This document shows positions 33,788 to 45,678 of a DNA stretch of 64,000 bases, one piece after another. This DNA comes from Tillandsia leiboldiana. Taxonomy: Eukaryota > Streptophyta > Magnoliopsida > Poales > Bromeliaceae. The notes under the pieces are model-generated. The model worked only from the letters and a program-made list of their open reading frames with translations. It was not told the DNA's origin and made no database searches. Position 1 is the first letter of the stretch, and each line of letters begins with the position of its first letter. The stretch spans positions 33,239,028-33,303,027 of the forward strand of contig CM055068.1 in assembly GCA_029204045.2 (NCBI GenBank), given 5' to 3'. Made by a program: the position numbers and the translations under genes.

Positions 33788-34995
33788 CACCCACTGGCTG
33801 GAATCTACACAGCTGAGTCTCACTGTCACTCTGACAGCTCCCAAGAACCCAGATCTACCATCACTATCACTCTCCCAAAGAAATCAGATCTACAGACTGC
33901 TATCGACTCCACTCGGTCCCCAGACACGAGTGCAAATGCATCCCACAACCACCCGACCTCTCGGCCCACAACCCGGGCGAGGAAAAGCTAAGTCCCGAGT
34001 GACATGAAGTATCGTGATGTGGAATGTCTAGAGCAATAAAAACCAAGCCCAAGTTGGAGTTTTCTACAGTCCGGCTGAACATGATACATATGACAAGGGT
34101 GCTAGGTCAAGTTCCAAGATTTCAATAAATAACATGCAGTAGGAATCACAATAAGGTCACAAGATTCACAACTGATATACAAGAGTACCAACATACAGTT
34201 TACACATGCTGTTTAATCCAATTTCTAACATGCATGATCCTACATACATAGAGTTAGCACGCAATCCATAGATTTTGGAAGCAAGGTCACCCACCTGAAA
34301 GTGCTAACTGTCCGGAATCGTACAGCTGAGAAAGCCCAAATAACAGATATCATAGTACAACCACAAGCCAAAAGTACAGCAGCAGTGCTCAATATATCCT
34401 GGGTACAAAATACATTCCAACAATTACACTTAATCCACACAATTCCAATTCCCAAAAATCTGTGATGAACAGTCCCAATAACATGAAAATTTCACCTGAA
34501 AAACCTCCTCCAAAAAATCCAATAAAAATATGAAGGCGATCCTCGCGAAGAGTAGATGTCGATAGAGTCCTGAAACGTCGAAATCCAATGTCCGGATGAG
34601 GAGATAAAAATCCGACAAGCAGGTGCTGTCCAAATCAACCAACAGTCGCAAAGGGGATTAAAAATGTACCCAGAACCCCAAGAAAAGCTCAGTTCCAGAA
34701 AAAGTGTCCAACACGGAAGTTGTAGATTTACCTCTTACGAAACCGTCGCCGCAGAAATCGTCCAAAAATACTATCGGGATAGTTCTGTAGAAATCCCAGA
34801 CTAAACTGCGACGAAAATGGGCCTCCAATAGTAAATCGTCGCTCCGCACCCCGATGCAGAAGTCGCCATCATCGCGGCCTCCAAAAATCCTGAGCCTCCG
34901 CCAAAAGATGCGCAAGAGGGAGAGAAGGAATATTGGTGAAGGGCTCAAAGCCAAAAGCTCTCGGGAAAAGCTCTAAAACGAGGCCCCAAGAGGCC

Positions 34996-35003
34996 TATTT
35001 ATA
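34996..35003 (-). promoter_or_regulatory. Gypsy 3' LTR TATA box
   Basis: TATTTATA on the plus strand (TATAAATA on the minus), about 960 bases inside the U3 edge. The copy in the other LTR is at 40493-40500. Confidence 0.65.
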
Positions 35004-35137
35004 GGCCTCACTCGGAAAAGCCAAAAAAACACAAGCATTGGGCTTTTGGGCCCAACTTTCGGGCGCCCGAAACATTCGGGCGGCTACAGTGTTGGGCCGG
35101 CCCAACACTGTTCACGCCCGAATCCACCTGGTGCCGC

Positions 35138-35633
35138 CACGTGGCCCGCCGAACAGCAAACAGCTGCGCGGGCCACACCCAGGCTGCCACGTGGCCCTCC
35201 CCCGCACAGGAAGGCGGTTGGCGCCCGCCAATCAGGCGGTGACACGTGGCCACCCGGTTGACCCGTCAGCCGGTCGGCGGCCCCGCCGGTCGCGCGGCAT
35301 GGCCCCGTCGTGCGCACGCGCCCCGAGGCGCCAGCCCAGGCCCCTTGCACCGCGCTCGGTGCGCCCGCAAATCAGAGGGTGACACGTGTCCCCTACACCC
35401 GGTCCACGCATCCCACTAAGGAATTCCGTGGACCGCGCCGCGTGCACCGACCAACCGGAGGCTGCCACGTGTCCCCGCCTTGGTCCATGCACCGCCGCGC
35501 TCACCCGGTAGACCGCGCTCCTTGCGCCCGCCAACCAGGCGGTGTCACGTGTCCGTGCGCCGGGTCTGTGCACCCCACCGCGCTGCTCTGTGGACCGCGC
35601 GCCGTAAACCGGCCAATGATAGGCCGCCACGTG
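35138..35633 (-). promoter_or_regulatory. Array of seven CACGTG G-boxes in Gypsy U3
   Basis: CACGTG occurs at 35138, 35188, 35243, 35383, 35466, 35546 and 35628. The last four are 80-83 bases apart because an ~82 bp GC-rich unit (CGCCAACCAGGCGGTGTCACGTG-like) is repeated in tandem. All lie upstream of the TATA box. CACGTG is the core bound by plant bHLH and bZIP factors, so this is a plausible enhancer; regulation is inferred. The other LTR carries the same array at 40635-41130. Confidence 0.75.
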
Positions 35634-35960
35634 GCATGCCGGCGGTCTACGGCCCCTCCCATGCACCAAAACCACTGAAAACTTTCGGGAGTCTGTTTTT
35701 GGGCATCCGGACTCAGAATCAAACAAGCAAATAGCCGTTTTCAAGCGTTTTTCCGTGTTGAATCCATTTCCGACCTCTGTTTGGCCTAATTCTTTTTCGA
35801 AATTTCGGCAAACCCAGCCGAAGGCCAACACAGTTAATAATATCACACAGGGTCCATCTGTGGCATCCCATTGATGCACCATGGGCCAGATGCACCAACA
35901 CTAGGTGCTCTAATAGTGGATTCATCGGAAGAACGTTGCATGGGAACCAGGGCCACTACA

Positions 35961-35975
35961 TCCTCCCCCACTAAA
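35961..35975 (-). promoter_or_regulatory. Gypsy polypurine tract
   Basis: On the minus strand AGTGGGGGAGGA lies directly before the 3' LTR start TGTAGTGG, the expected primer for plus-strand DNA synthesis. Confidence 0.85.
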
Positions 35976-36020
35976 AGGAAGTTTCGTCCCCGAAACAAGG
36001 TAAAGAAGAACAGACGTACC

Positions 36021-37545
36021 TCAACCGGAAGTCTCAAAGAGAAAGGGGTAGGCATCTCTCATCTCTGTCTCCAGCTCCCAAGTAGCCTCTCGCTCCTCGT
36101 GATTGCTCCACAAGATCTTCACATATGGAATGGTCCGGTTGCGCAATTCTCTCACCTCACGAGCAAGAATTCGCAACGGCCGCTCCTCGTAAACCAGGTC
36201 CTCGCCGATCTCCAGAGAGGTGAAGCCAATCACGTGCGACGGATCAAACACATATCTCCTCAGAGCTGAGACGTGAAAAACATCATGTACTCCGGCCAGG
36301 CGTGGAGGAAGAGCAACTCTATACGCCACAGGGCCTACCCTCTCAAGTACCTCAAAGGGTCCAATAAAGCGGGGACTGAGCTTCCCACGCACTCCAAATC
36401 TCCGGACCCCTTTCGAAGGCGAGACCTTCAAGAATACATGGTCACCAATCTGAAACTCTAGGTCTCGCCGACGAGTATCAGCGTAGCTCATCTGACGACT
36501 CTGGGCTGTCTCAAGATGTCGGCGAACAACTCTGATATTCTCCTCAGCCTCCAACAGTAGATCTGGCCCCAAAATCCTCCTCTCACCCACGTCACTCCAA
36601 TACAGGGGCGACCGACACTTGCGTCCATACAACGCCTCAAACGGAGCCATCTGAATGCTCGCTTGATAGCTGTTGTTGTACGCAAACTCAACCAATGGTA
36701 AGTGTCGGTACCACCCTCCCCCAAAATCCATAACGCATGCTCTCAACATATCCTCCAGGGTCTGTATAGTGCGCTCGGACTGGCCATCCGTCTGTGGGTG
36801 GAAAGCAGTGCTGAATCTGAGCTGGGTCCCCAAAGCTGACTGTAAACTCCCCCAGAATCGTGACACAAACCTCGGATCCCGATCTGAAACAATCGACGCA
36901 GGTACCCCGTGTAGCCTCACTATCTCGTCCAAATACAACTGTGCCAGACGCTCCAATGACCAAGTCATCTGAACAGGCAAGAAATGTGCAGACTTGGTGA
37001 GTCTATCCACAATAACCCAAATCGCGTCGGCTCCACTCTGCGCTCTCGGCAGCCCTGTAACAAAGTCCATGGTGATGTGGTCCCACTTCCACTCGGGAAT
37101 TGGAAGACTCTGTAACTTGCCAGCAGGAACCCGGTGCTCTGCTTTCACTTGCTGGCAAGTTAAACAGTGAGCCACAAATCTTCCAATGTCCCGCTTCATT
37201 CCTGACCACCAAAAATGTGCCTTGAGGTCCTTATACATCTTAGTACCACCAGGATGAATGGTATAAGGTGTATAATGGGCCTCTCTCAAAATCTGGTCTC
37301 TGATCTCTGGATCCGAAGGCACACATACTCGGTCCCTGTACCGCAGTACTCCCGAGCTATCTACTGTAAAATCCCCTATATGATCTGCCTGAATCTGTGA
37401 TCTAATCCTCTCCAAGTGGGGGTCCTCACTCTGCGTCTCCCTGATCCTGTCCAACAGAGTGGGCTGCAAGACCATAGACATCAGTCTAGCAGAGACCCCA
37501 GGGGATACAACCTCAATCTGAAGTCGCCTCAACGAAATGGCGCTC
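36021..37545 (-). pseudogene. Gypsy chromovirus integrase, missing upstream pol
   Basis: The frame of 521 residues is open, but its first ~18 residues are out-of-frame gag. Real homology begins at about residue 19 (37535), just before integrase. It has the zinc-binding H104-H111-C141-C144, the DDE triad D174, D235 and E271, the GPF motif at 409-411, and a chromodomain-like C-terminus (about 466-517, with VKILWSNHEEREATWE). All integrase parts look intact, but protease, reverse transcriptase and RNase H are absent because an internal deletion joined gag to integrase. It is preserved as a coding relic and not expressed as a normal Gag-Pol. Confidence 0.93.
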
Positions 37546-37992
37546 CATGGCCGTAACCCAAGACTCAGCCGCCCACGGCTCAGCACTCATACCCGAAAAG
37601 CGGGGTGGATCAAACTTGCGGAACCTCATCAAAAGATCCACCATCACCCGCTACTCTGCCAAAGTCAAAGATCCCGTCGTCCCAGACGGTGGCCTACTGG
37701 AAACTGGCTCAGCCGGAACTGCTGGTGCAGGCTGCACAACAGAGGGTGCCACAACAGGGGAAGAAGGCACCGGTGAACTCTCAGGGGGTGCTACCGCCGG
37801 CTGCGCTCTCTGCTCCAACATGAGCGTCAACCGACTCACTGCCTCCTCCTGGCGTCGAGACGCCTCAGCCAACTGTGCCATCTGGGCACGGAGCTCCAGA
37901 ACCTCGCTCTGCTGTCCCTGCCCCGAGTCCTCCTGCTCGGGCTCAGAGGACGAAGGCTGCGAACGCGTCACCATCGAGCGTCGAGGAGGCAT
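37525..37992 (-). pseudogene. Gypsy gag, N-terminal fragment
   Basis: The likely start is the MPPRRSMVTRSQ methionine at 37992, followed by an acidic, glutamine-rich stretch with a heptad-like LELRAQMAQLAEASRRQEE segment (possible coiled coil) and a proline/valine-rich part. A TAG at 37651 interrupts it. In the same frame the gag core entry continues (RFRKFDPPRFSG near 37610) until the deletion junction near 37535 and a TGA at 37525. Zinc knuckle and most of the capsid-like core are missing. Confidence 0.82.
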
Positions 37993-38269
37993 CCCCACCT
38001 GAGGGACAAGGCAAACAGTCAGAACCCAAATCATCTCTCGACCCAATCTAGCGAAAGTCAGAAGGCATGTCCCCCTTCTAGAAGTACTATGTTGTCTGCA
38101 GCCAACATAGTTGCCACCGAAGGAAGACATGTCAATCACTCATCCCGAACCGCTCGGGAGAGTTAGAAATCCAATCAGGACTCTCGCTAAAATCACGGCT
38201 CTCACGCGAGTCATCCTAGGGTCCAACCACAAGCCTAGGGTTCCTAAGTCCTCCAAGACCTACATCCTA

Positions 38270-38282
38270 GGCTCTGATACCA
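38270..38282 (-). promoter_or_regulatory. Gypsy primer-binding site
   Basis: GGCTCTGATACCA on the plus strand, i.e. TGGTATCAGAGCC on the minus strand, eight bases from the 5' LTR edge; complementary to initiator tRNA-Met. Confidence 0.9.
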
Positions 38283-38290
38283 CTCTAATC

Positions 38291-41200
38291 TGTCACGCCC
38301 CGGGGTCGATACTGCGCCCCGGGCTCGTCAACAGATCCGCCGCCCATATGGGAAGCCCCATATAGGTGTAGCAACTAACCTGCAAGGAAACATCTACACT
38401 AGCAGATATCAGAGCTGAAATAGTAAAAGCTGAAATAAAAGACATAAAATATAACTACAACTCACCAATATACAGACCAACCTCACCAGAAAACAAGAGT
38501 CTCTCAGAAAAGCAGAAAAGAAAGGTACAACTCGATATCTCACTACAAAAGTCACTCGACATAACACACTCCAAAATAGTACAGGGGTACATCTACTCTC
38601 ACTCTGATGATGACAGGAAGGGAACTATCTCGCGACTCCCTTACCTCGGTCAGAAGGAGCTGGATCAGCAACTCGAGCTGCAGGAACCGGAGCAGAAGTC
38701 CCTGGGGAGAAGACACCACGACGGGTGTGAGAACTACATCCCACAGTAGTTCTCAGTGGGTGCCGCCAACAAGCCCGACGGTCTGCCCACTAAGTCTACT
38801 AGAGGCATAAAGTAACATATGCAGTGCTGTAAGGAAAGCTGGGAAAAGTAACTCTACAGCTACTATGCCTCTATCTAGATGCTCAAGAGTGGAACAGAAA
38901 GAACATGATGCCACAACTAACCCTCGTCTCTGACCACCCAATCTAAACTGACTGCCTCATCGGGTCCAGTCAAACCTGCGCCAACCTACTGCCGTTACGT
39001 CCCGGAGGAGCGGACTTACGTAGGGCGTCCATGACTGCCAACACAAGCACAGCCAGAGGGACAAATGCAACAACAAGTCACGGTAGAAAAGCTCAAACTC
39101 GCCGGTACAACAACCCGGTCTCGCCTACTCCGGAGTGGCACTCGAGGGGAGCGACCCGCTCGAGTCAAAGTAACCCATAACAAGTATCTCTGTAAAGTAT
39201 CTCTGTAAAGCTCAAATGTGGCTCATGCAGGCTATGATCCAAATCCTCGATCAACAAGATCGGCTAACCAACAAATCACTGACTCACCCACTGGCTGGAA
39301 TCTACACAGCTGAGTCTCACTGTCACTCTGACAGCTCCCAAGAACCCAGATCTACCATCACTATCACTCTCCCAAAGAAATCAGATCTACAGACTGCTAT
39401 CGACTCCACTCGGTCCCCAGACACGAGTGCAAATGCATCCCACAACCACCCGACCTCTCGGCCCACAACCCGGGCGAGGAAAAGCTAAGTCCCGAGTGAC
39501 ATGAAGTATCGTGATGTGGAATGTCTAGAGCAATAAAAATCTAGCCCAAGTTGGAGTTTTCTACAGTCCGGCTGAACATGATACATATGACAAGGGTGCT
39601 AGGTCAAGTTCCAAGATTTCAATAAATAACATGCAGTAGGAATCACAATAAGGTCACAAGATTCACAACTGATATACAAGAGTACCAACATACAGTTTAC
39701 ACATGCTGTTTAATCCAATTTCTAACATGCATGATCCTACATACATAGAGTTAGCACGCAGTCCATAGATTTTGGAAGCAAGGTCACCCACCTGAAAGTG
39801 CTAACTGTCCGGAATCGTACAGCTGAGAAAGCCCAAATAACAGATATCATAGTACAACCACAAGCCAAAAGTACAGCAGCAGTGCTCAATATATCCTGGG
39901 TACAAAATACATTCCAACAATTACACTTAATCCACACAATTCCAATTCCCAAAAATCTGTGATGAACAGTCCCAATAACACGAAAATTTCACCTGAAAAA
40001 CCTCCTCCAAAAAATCCAATAAAAATATGACGGCGATCCTCGCGAAGAGTAGATGTCGATAGAGTCCTGAAACGTCGAAATCCGATGTCCGGATGAGGAG
40101 ATAAAAATCCGACAACCAGGTGCTGTCCAAATCAACCAACAGTCGCAAAGGGGGTTAAAAATGTACCCAGAACCCCAAGAAAAGCTCAGTTCCTGAAAAA
40201 GTGTCCAACACGGAAGTTGTAGATTTACCTCTTACGAAACCGTCGCTGTAGAAATCGTCCAAAAATACCGTCGGGGTAGTTCTGTAGACCTCCCAGACTA
40301 AACTGCGACGAAAATGGGCCTCCAATAGTAAATCGTCGCTCCGCACCCCGATGCAGAAGTCGCCATCGTCGCGGCCTCCAAAAATCCTGAGCCTCCGCCA
40401 AAAGATGCGCAAGAGGGAGAGAAGGAATATTGGTGAAGGGCTCAAAGCCAAAAGCTCTCGGGAAAAGCTCTAAAATGAGGCCCCAAGAGGCCTATTTATA
40501 GGCTTCACCTGGAAAAGCCAAAAAAACACAAGCATTGGGCTTTTGGGCCCAACTTTCGGGCGCCCGGAACATTCGGGCGGCTACAGTGTTGGGCCGGCCC
40601 AACACTGTTCACGTCCGAATCCACCTGGTGCCGCCACGTGGCCCGCCGAACAGCAAACAGCTGCGCGGGCCACACCCAGGCTGCCACGTGGCCCTCCCCC
40701 GCACAGGAAGGCGGTTGGCGCCCGCCAATCAGGCGGTGACACGTGGCCACCCGGTTGACCCGCCAGCCGGTCGGCGGCCCCGCTGGTCGCGCGGCATGGC
40801 CCCGTCGTGCGCACGCGCCCCGAGGCGCCAGCCCAGGCCCCGTGCACCGCGCTCGGTGCGCCCGCAAATCAGAGGGTGACACGTGTCCCCTACACCCGGT
40901 CCACGCATCCCACTAAGGAATTCCGTGGACCGCTCCGCGTGCACCGACCAACCGGAGGCTGCCACGTGTCCCCGCCTTGGTCCATGCACCGCCGCGCTCA
41001 CCCGGTAGACCGCGCGCCTTGCGCCCGCCAACCAGGCGGTGCCACGTGTCCGTGCGCCGGGTCTGTGCACCCTGCCGCGCTGCTCTGTGGACCGCGCGCC
41101 GTAAACCGGCCAATGATAGGCCGCCACGTGGCATGCCGGCGGTCTACGGCCCCTCCCATGCACCAAAACCACTGAAAACTTCCGGGAGTCCGTTTTTGGG

Positions 41201-41467
41201 CATCCGGACTCAGAATCAAACAAGCAAATAGCCGTTTTCAAGCGTTTTTCCGTGCTGAATCCATTTCCGACCTCTGTTTGGCCTAATTCTTTTCCGAAAT
41301 TTCGGCAAACCCAGTCGAAGGCCAACACAGTTAATAATATCACACAGGGTCCATCTGTGGCAACCCATTGATGCACCATGGGCCAGATGCACCAACACTA
41401 GGTGCTCTAACAGTGGATTCATCGGAAGAACGTTGCATGGGAACCAGGGCCACTACAACAAAAACTT
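38291..41467 (-). repeat. 5' LTR of the Gypsy element
   Basis: An uninterrupted 3177 bp LTR with ends TGTCACGCC and CCACTACA on the plus strand. It provides the empty-site sequence for the Cassandra insertion (near 39287). U3 carries the G-box array; TATA is at 40493-40500. Confidence 0.94.
40493..40500 (-). promoter_or_regulatory. Gypsy 5' LTR TATA box
   Basis: TATTTATA on the plus strand, downstream on the minus strand of the CACGTG array and the CGGGCGCCCG block near 40558. Confidence 0.65.
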
Positions 41468-41472
41468 TGAAA

Positions 41473-42212
41473 TACGCCGTACTCACCTCTAATGCCGCGT
41501 CCGTGTGCGCGAGCTCCAAACGAGCCTTCCTCAACCGGACAAGCTCCATGCCGTGCTCACAAACGGAAACCGAAGCTTTGGCGCGAAGAGGAACTCCACT
41601 AAGACCCTCACAGCCAGCTCCCGCTCTTTCTCACTCTCACTCATCTCTTTCTTTCCCTGGTACTAGCTGAGAAGGGTGGAAATGAATGTGACCTAAACTG
41701 AGAGGGGAAGAGGTCTATATATCATACCAGAGGGGGTAGTTGGAATGGCTGGGTGAAAATACTGAATCGCCCCCACTGAAAACAGGAATTTACCTCACTG
41801 CCCCCAAGTTCTGGAGGCTGAGTACCGGTACCCGAGCTCCCGTACCGGTACCCAAGCACCAATTTCCAAACCCGAGAGCCAACTTTGATCAGTCCAACAC
41901 TGGGTACCGGTACCCTTCCACGCGTACCGGTACTCAGGCCAAAAGGGGTTCAGGGTTCCGGTACTCAGAGCCCAGTACCGGTACCCGAGGACTTAGAAAA
42001 ATTTCCACTGTTTTCCCCAACCGAAGTCCACTGTCGGTTTCCCCAAGGAAATTCATTCCGGTATCTATCCTCGCGTACCGGTACGCAATGCCCCAAAAAT
42101 GCAGAATCATGCTGAGGCTCTCAATCTCGACGCCGTCAACTCACTTTTCATTCCAGAGGCTTCCGCGTCGATCCGAAATGTCCCGAACTCATCTGTATAC
42201 ATAAAATGAACA
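41473..42212 (-). mobile_element. Family-B LTR, right piece
   Basis: The continuation of 28040-29091 beyond the Gypsy insertion. On the minus strand it starts TGTTCATTTTATG at 42212, matching the start of the solo LTR at 9355. It contains a palindrome cluster of GTACCGGTAC motifs at 41823-42092. Confidence 0.82.
41823..42092. repeat. GTACCGGTAC palindrome cluster
   Basis: At least seven GTACCGGTAC or near-matching motifs (41823, 41840, 41903, 41924, 41975, 42076 and weaker ones) in about 270 bases. This is an expanded version of the cluster at 9485-9595. Confidence 0.75.
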
Positions 42213-43741
42213 CGCCACAAGCGATTTCCCCCACACCACGCCAACATGCGAAGTCGGTGCACTACACGAAGCCCCGGTACTCTACAGGGGGACCCCTAAC
42301 GGGTGTGAGAACTACTAGTAAACCAGTAGCCCTTAGTGGGTAAATCCTCAAACTCCGGCGTACCCACTAAGTCTACCAGAGGCAAAAAGGGAAGCAAAGT
42401 GGTAAAACTGAATAAGTTTGCTGATATGGAAAACTACCACTATTATGTCTCTAATGCAGTACTGAATAATAACGACTGTATGCATGCATCAGGGAACAGT
42501 ATCTGCCAATACAAACCCAATCAAATGGACCGATAAGAAACCCGGTACTACTTGCTCTGCCGTCGAACTCAAGAACCTAGTAACTGATCGGCACACGACT
42601 GGATCTCAAAGTAACCAACTGACCGGCACACGGCTTGGCGATAACGCCTACTCCGGAGTAGCACTCGAGGGGAGCAACCCACACGAGTAAAGTAACCATG
42701 TCATAAGTACCTCAATACAGTAGGGCTTAGTCACGACTATGCTCAAAGTGGGAAACTCCGTCCACTAATGAAATCCCAACCCTAGATCTGATGCAAAGAT
42801 CGACATCCGGCCAACCGCCCAATATCCGTGGTTGCCGCAACACCCCACAAGTCCACAATCTGGTACAATCTCTCCCAGACTCGATGATCTCGACTACACT
42901 TTCCCAGGCCCCTGCTCGCAACCCGAGCAACATGAATCACATGTCTAAGTAAAAAGGAGTGAAAGGAATAATCATGATTTCTCCTAAGTCAAGTCCCAAT
43001 ATGATAGTGTAGCGATAAAAAGTGGCCTATCTAAATGTCCATACAAACATGCAATTGTTCTCATGTAGAATAAAATGAAGAGCATCAAATAGTAACCTCG
43101 CATAGGATAGATCATATTGTCCCAACGAATAACCAATTACACATGAAAGACTAAGTGCAAACAATGCATGTTAATATATCACCACCATAGTATACCAATC
43201 CCACATAGATAGGCTAAAAATTAATCAGGATAATTTATTCATACATAGTTTCCAATGGGATGGCGAAACGATAGATACAAGTCGGGGGTCACTCTAATAG
43301 TCGTAGTGAGTAAGTCGTATAAAGAGGTGCTCAACAACCCACCTGGAACGCGCAGATCCGAAATTCGATCAGGCTAAAATTTGGCGTGCGCGTTCCCCCG
43401 ACTCATACGGTTCCAATGAATCTAAGAACTCCCAAAAACTCTTCCCGGATCGACGGCGGTAAGAAAAACACTGAAGTGTTGTCCAACAAGTTCGGCAAAA
43501 TCAGTGAGCGCGTCGCTCGAGTGTAGAAGCTAATCCGAGCGTAATTTTTGTCCGGGATCAAAAGAAAAAAATACTCACCTCGATCATGATAATAAGTTCC
43601 AACTCCCCCTATCCCCGCGAAACTCCAAAATCCCAGCAAAAACTATATCACAAGGCGAACGTCGCAAAAATTACCAACACAAAATCTGCATTTTACTATT
43701 CAGTGCAGCAGTCCCCAAAAATGAAAATACTCACCTACGAG
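42213..43741 (-). mobile_element. Host Gypsy LTR, left piece (3' LTR remnant)
   Basis: Sequence matches the leader and U5 part of the Gypsy LTRs, for example CTACTCCGGAGTAGCACTCGA near 42650 and TTTCTCCTAAGTC near 42978. The TGTCACGCC terminus is absent, lost along with part of the family-B LTR. It runs to the Copia insertion and continues at 59161. Confidence 0.72.
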
Positions 43742-45039
43742 TGTTGGGTTATAACTATATGGATCTAAATAGGGGAAAAAACACCTAGAGGGGGGTGAAT
43801 AGGTGTAAACAATAAACACTCAAAAATATTTGCGTAATAAAACCCAATGCGGAAATGAAAATAACACGCAAGATTTTACGTGGAAAAACTCCAAAACCAG
43901 GAGTAAAAAACCACGGGACCGATCACACGGTGAAATCAACTAAGATTAAACACGTACAAAGGTGATATACCGTACTCACACACGACTCATCCTTTTTCCA
44001 TACGCTCCAAGTTGATCTTCTCCGCTCGCTCCGCAACGCGCCTCGAATCCACGATTTGCATCCAACGCCGAATCCACGGCGTCCAACGTCGAATTCACGA
44101 TGTCTGACCGAATCCACGGTCTCCACCAAGTAGTACGTCTCGATCACACGAACGTACCTCGCTCCGAATCCACGAGAGCGGTAGCATCTTGAATCCACAA
44201 GGCCACGCGAATCCACGCGCCGATTTTTGGGAAAATCGTTGTTTTGTTGGTGGTGAAAATTCGCCGAATACTTAGATCAAAGATAGATCGGAAATACCAT
44301 CTAAGTATTCATTAATTTGATTCTACTCAAAATCTGAGTTTGAAATCCTAGAATCAAATTAGTCAATATAGATGAAGAAACATAGAATAAATCTAGTTAT
44401 TTCCTTTCTTTTCTATATGTGGATTTTTATAAGTTTTTCTCCGTTAATTTTCCTCGTTCATTTACGGAATAAAAAACTTATTGTGTATTACCCTAAAAGA
44501 TGAAATTAGGGTTTACTTATAGGTTAGAAACCATTGGAAGAGGATAAGAATCAAAAACTAACTGTAACAGATTTTTCCCGCACAACAGTCCGGACTGGAT
44601 TTGGCTTGATCTGGACTGTCGTTGTTTTTCAGAGAATTCCTGAAAAAACAATGTTCGGGGTCTGGACTGAAATAACCACGGTCCAGACTGTTCATGTGAT
44701 TTCTGCAGAATCCACGTTCGGGGTCCGGACTGAACCAAGGGTGTTCCGGACTGGATTTGCGCATGAACCTACCTACGTTCGGGGTCCGGACTGTAGTACC
44801 CTGATCCGGATCCTGAACATATAACAGTCCAGTTTCTTGATTTTTATGCAATTAAAAACCCATCCAAGTGTTTCTACACAATAAGAAGTATTCGGATCAC
44901 CAAGATTGTTTAGTTAAACGTACCTGATCCTTTTGAATTCTTCTTTCTTGAGATTGAGGTATATGATCCAAACATCTTCATCTTCAATCTTCAAGACTTA
45001 AACACTTTCACGAAATACGCCAAAACAAATTTCTTAATA
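43742..45039 (-). repeat. Copia 3' LTR
   Basis: Starts TGTTGGGTTATA and ends CTTAATA on the plus strand (the terminal CA is mutated to TA; the partner LTR has CTTAACA). It contains the GTGGATTCG cluster and the GTCCGGAC array (44590-44830). Confidence 0.93.
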
Positions 45040-45678
45040 ATCTCCCCCTTTGGCGGTTTCGTGACAAAACAAAAATTCACTAAAAGAAAATTCAAAAAAA
45101 TATTTTTGTTGCTATCACCATATAACAAAAATTTACAATAGAGATCCAAATACATGAGATAAACTCCTAAAACAGACTCTAGACTTAGACGACTGTACTC
45201 TCTGCAAAAAGAAGTAATTCTTGACAAAAGAAATCGTTAGATACCTCAAGAATTTAACATTCAAAAAATCAAACAGAGAGATGGAGTTTATACTCACCAT
45301 GACATTTATAAAAGCAGATATGTATTAGAATACCAATCAGAGATAGACATATCTTCTAAGCATTAAATTCCAAATGTCATAAGTATGTTAGTCATCAAAC
45401 AACTTGTTAGTAATATTACATGCCCAAATAGTTAGTCAAATAGTTAGCTGAGGCATGCAGTCATTCACAATATGAACCAAAGTTGTTGTCATACTTACCT
45501 TCTGCCAAGTTTTAAGTTGTCCAAAGTTCTCACAAACAAACCATTGTTTCATATCTCTCTCCTGCTTTTTGTCACTAAAGTTAGCCAAAAAATTATACAA
45601 ATTAAGGGAGTTAAAAGTTCAAAACCAAAATGTAAGAACTAAAACTAAAACCTGCAAAACAAAAGGATTAACAAAAAG
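45040..45678 (-). other. Copia 3' untranslated region with polypurine tract
   Basis: The polypurine tract CCAAAGGGGGAGAT adjoins the LTR and is preceded by GTCACGAAACCG, a typical Sirevirus context. No coding frame was recognised between it and the stop of the env-like ORF. Confidence 0.8.

Larger units (their letters stand above)
29092..35960 (-). repeat. 3' LTR of the Gypsy element, interrupted by Cassandra
   Basis: It begins TGTCACGCCCCGGGG and ends GGGCCACTACA on the plus strand. Without the Cassandra insertion and one target duplication it is about 3167 bp, against 3177 bp for the other LTR. The two copies match almost base for base, with scattered single differences. The 62-67 residue frames found in both LTRs are mirrored only because the LTRs match. 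Confidence 0.93.
29092..41467 (-). mobile_element. Gypsy (Tekay/Del-like chromovirus) element, internally deleted
   Basis: Two LTRs (29092-35960 including a nested insertion, and 38291-41467) and 2330 bp of internal DNA are flanked by ACAAA (29087-29091 and 41468-41472). The primer-binding site at 38270-38282 and polypurine tract at 35961-35975 give minus orientation. Only the start of gag and most of integrase remain; protease, reverse transcriptase and RNase H are deleted. The C-terminal chromodomain-like part of integrase supports a chromovirus. The element could only move with help from a relative. Confidence 0.93.

Noticed and set aside
35232..35882. 216-residue minus-strand frame, also present at 40729-41379
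   Set aside because: It lies in the U3 tandem G-box region and is duplicated only because both LTRs share it; composition-driven, no domain.
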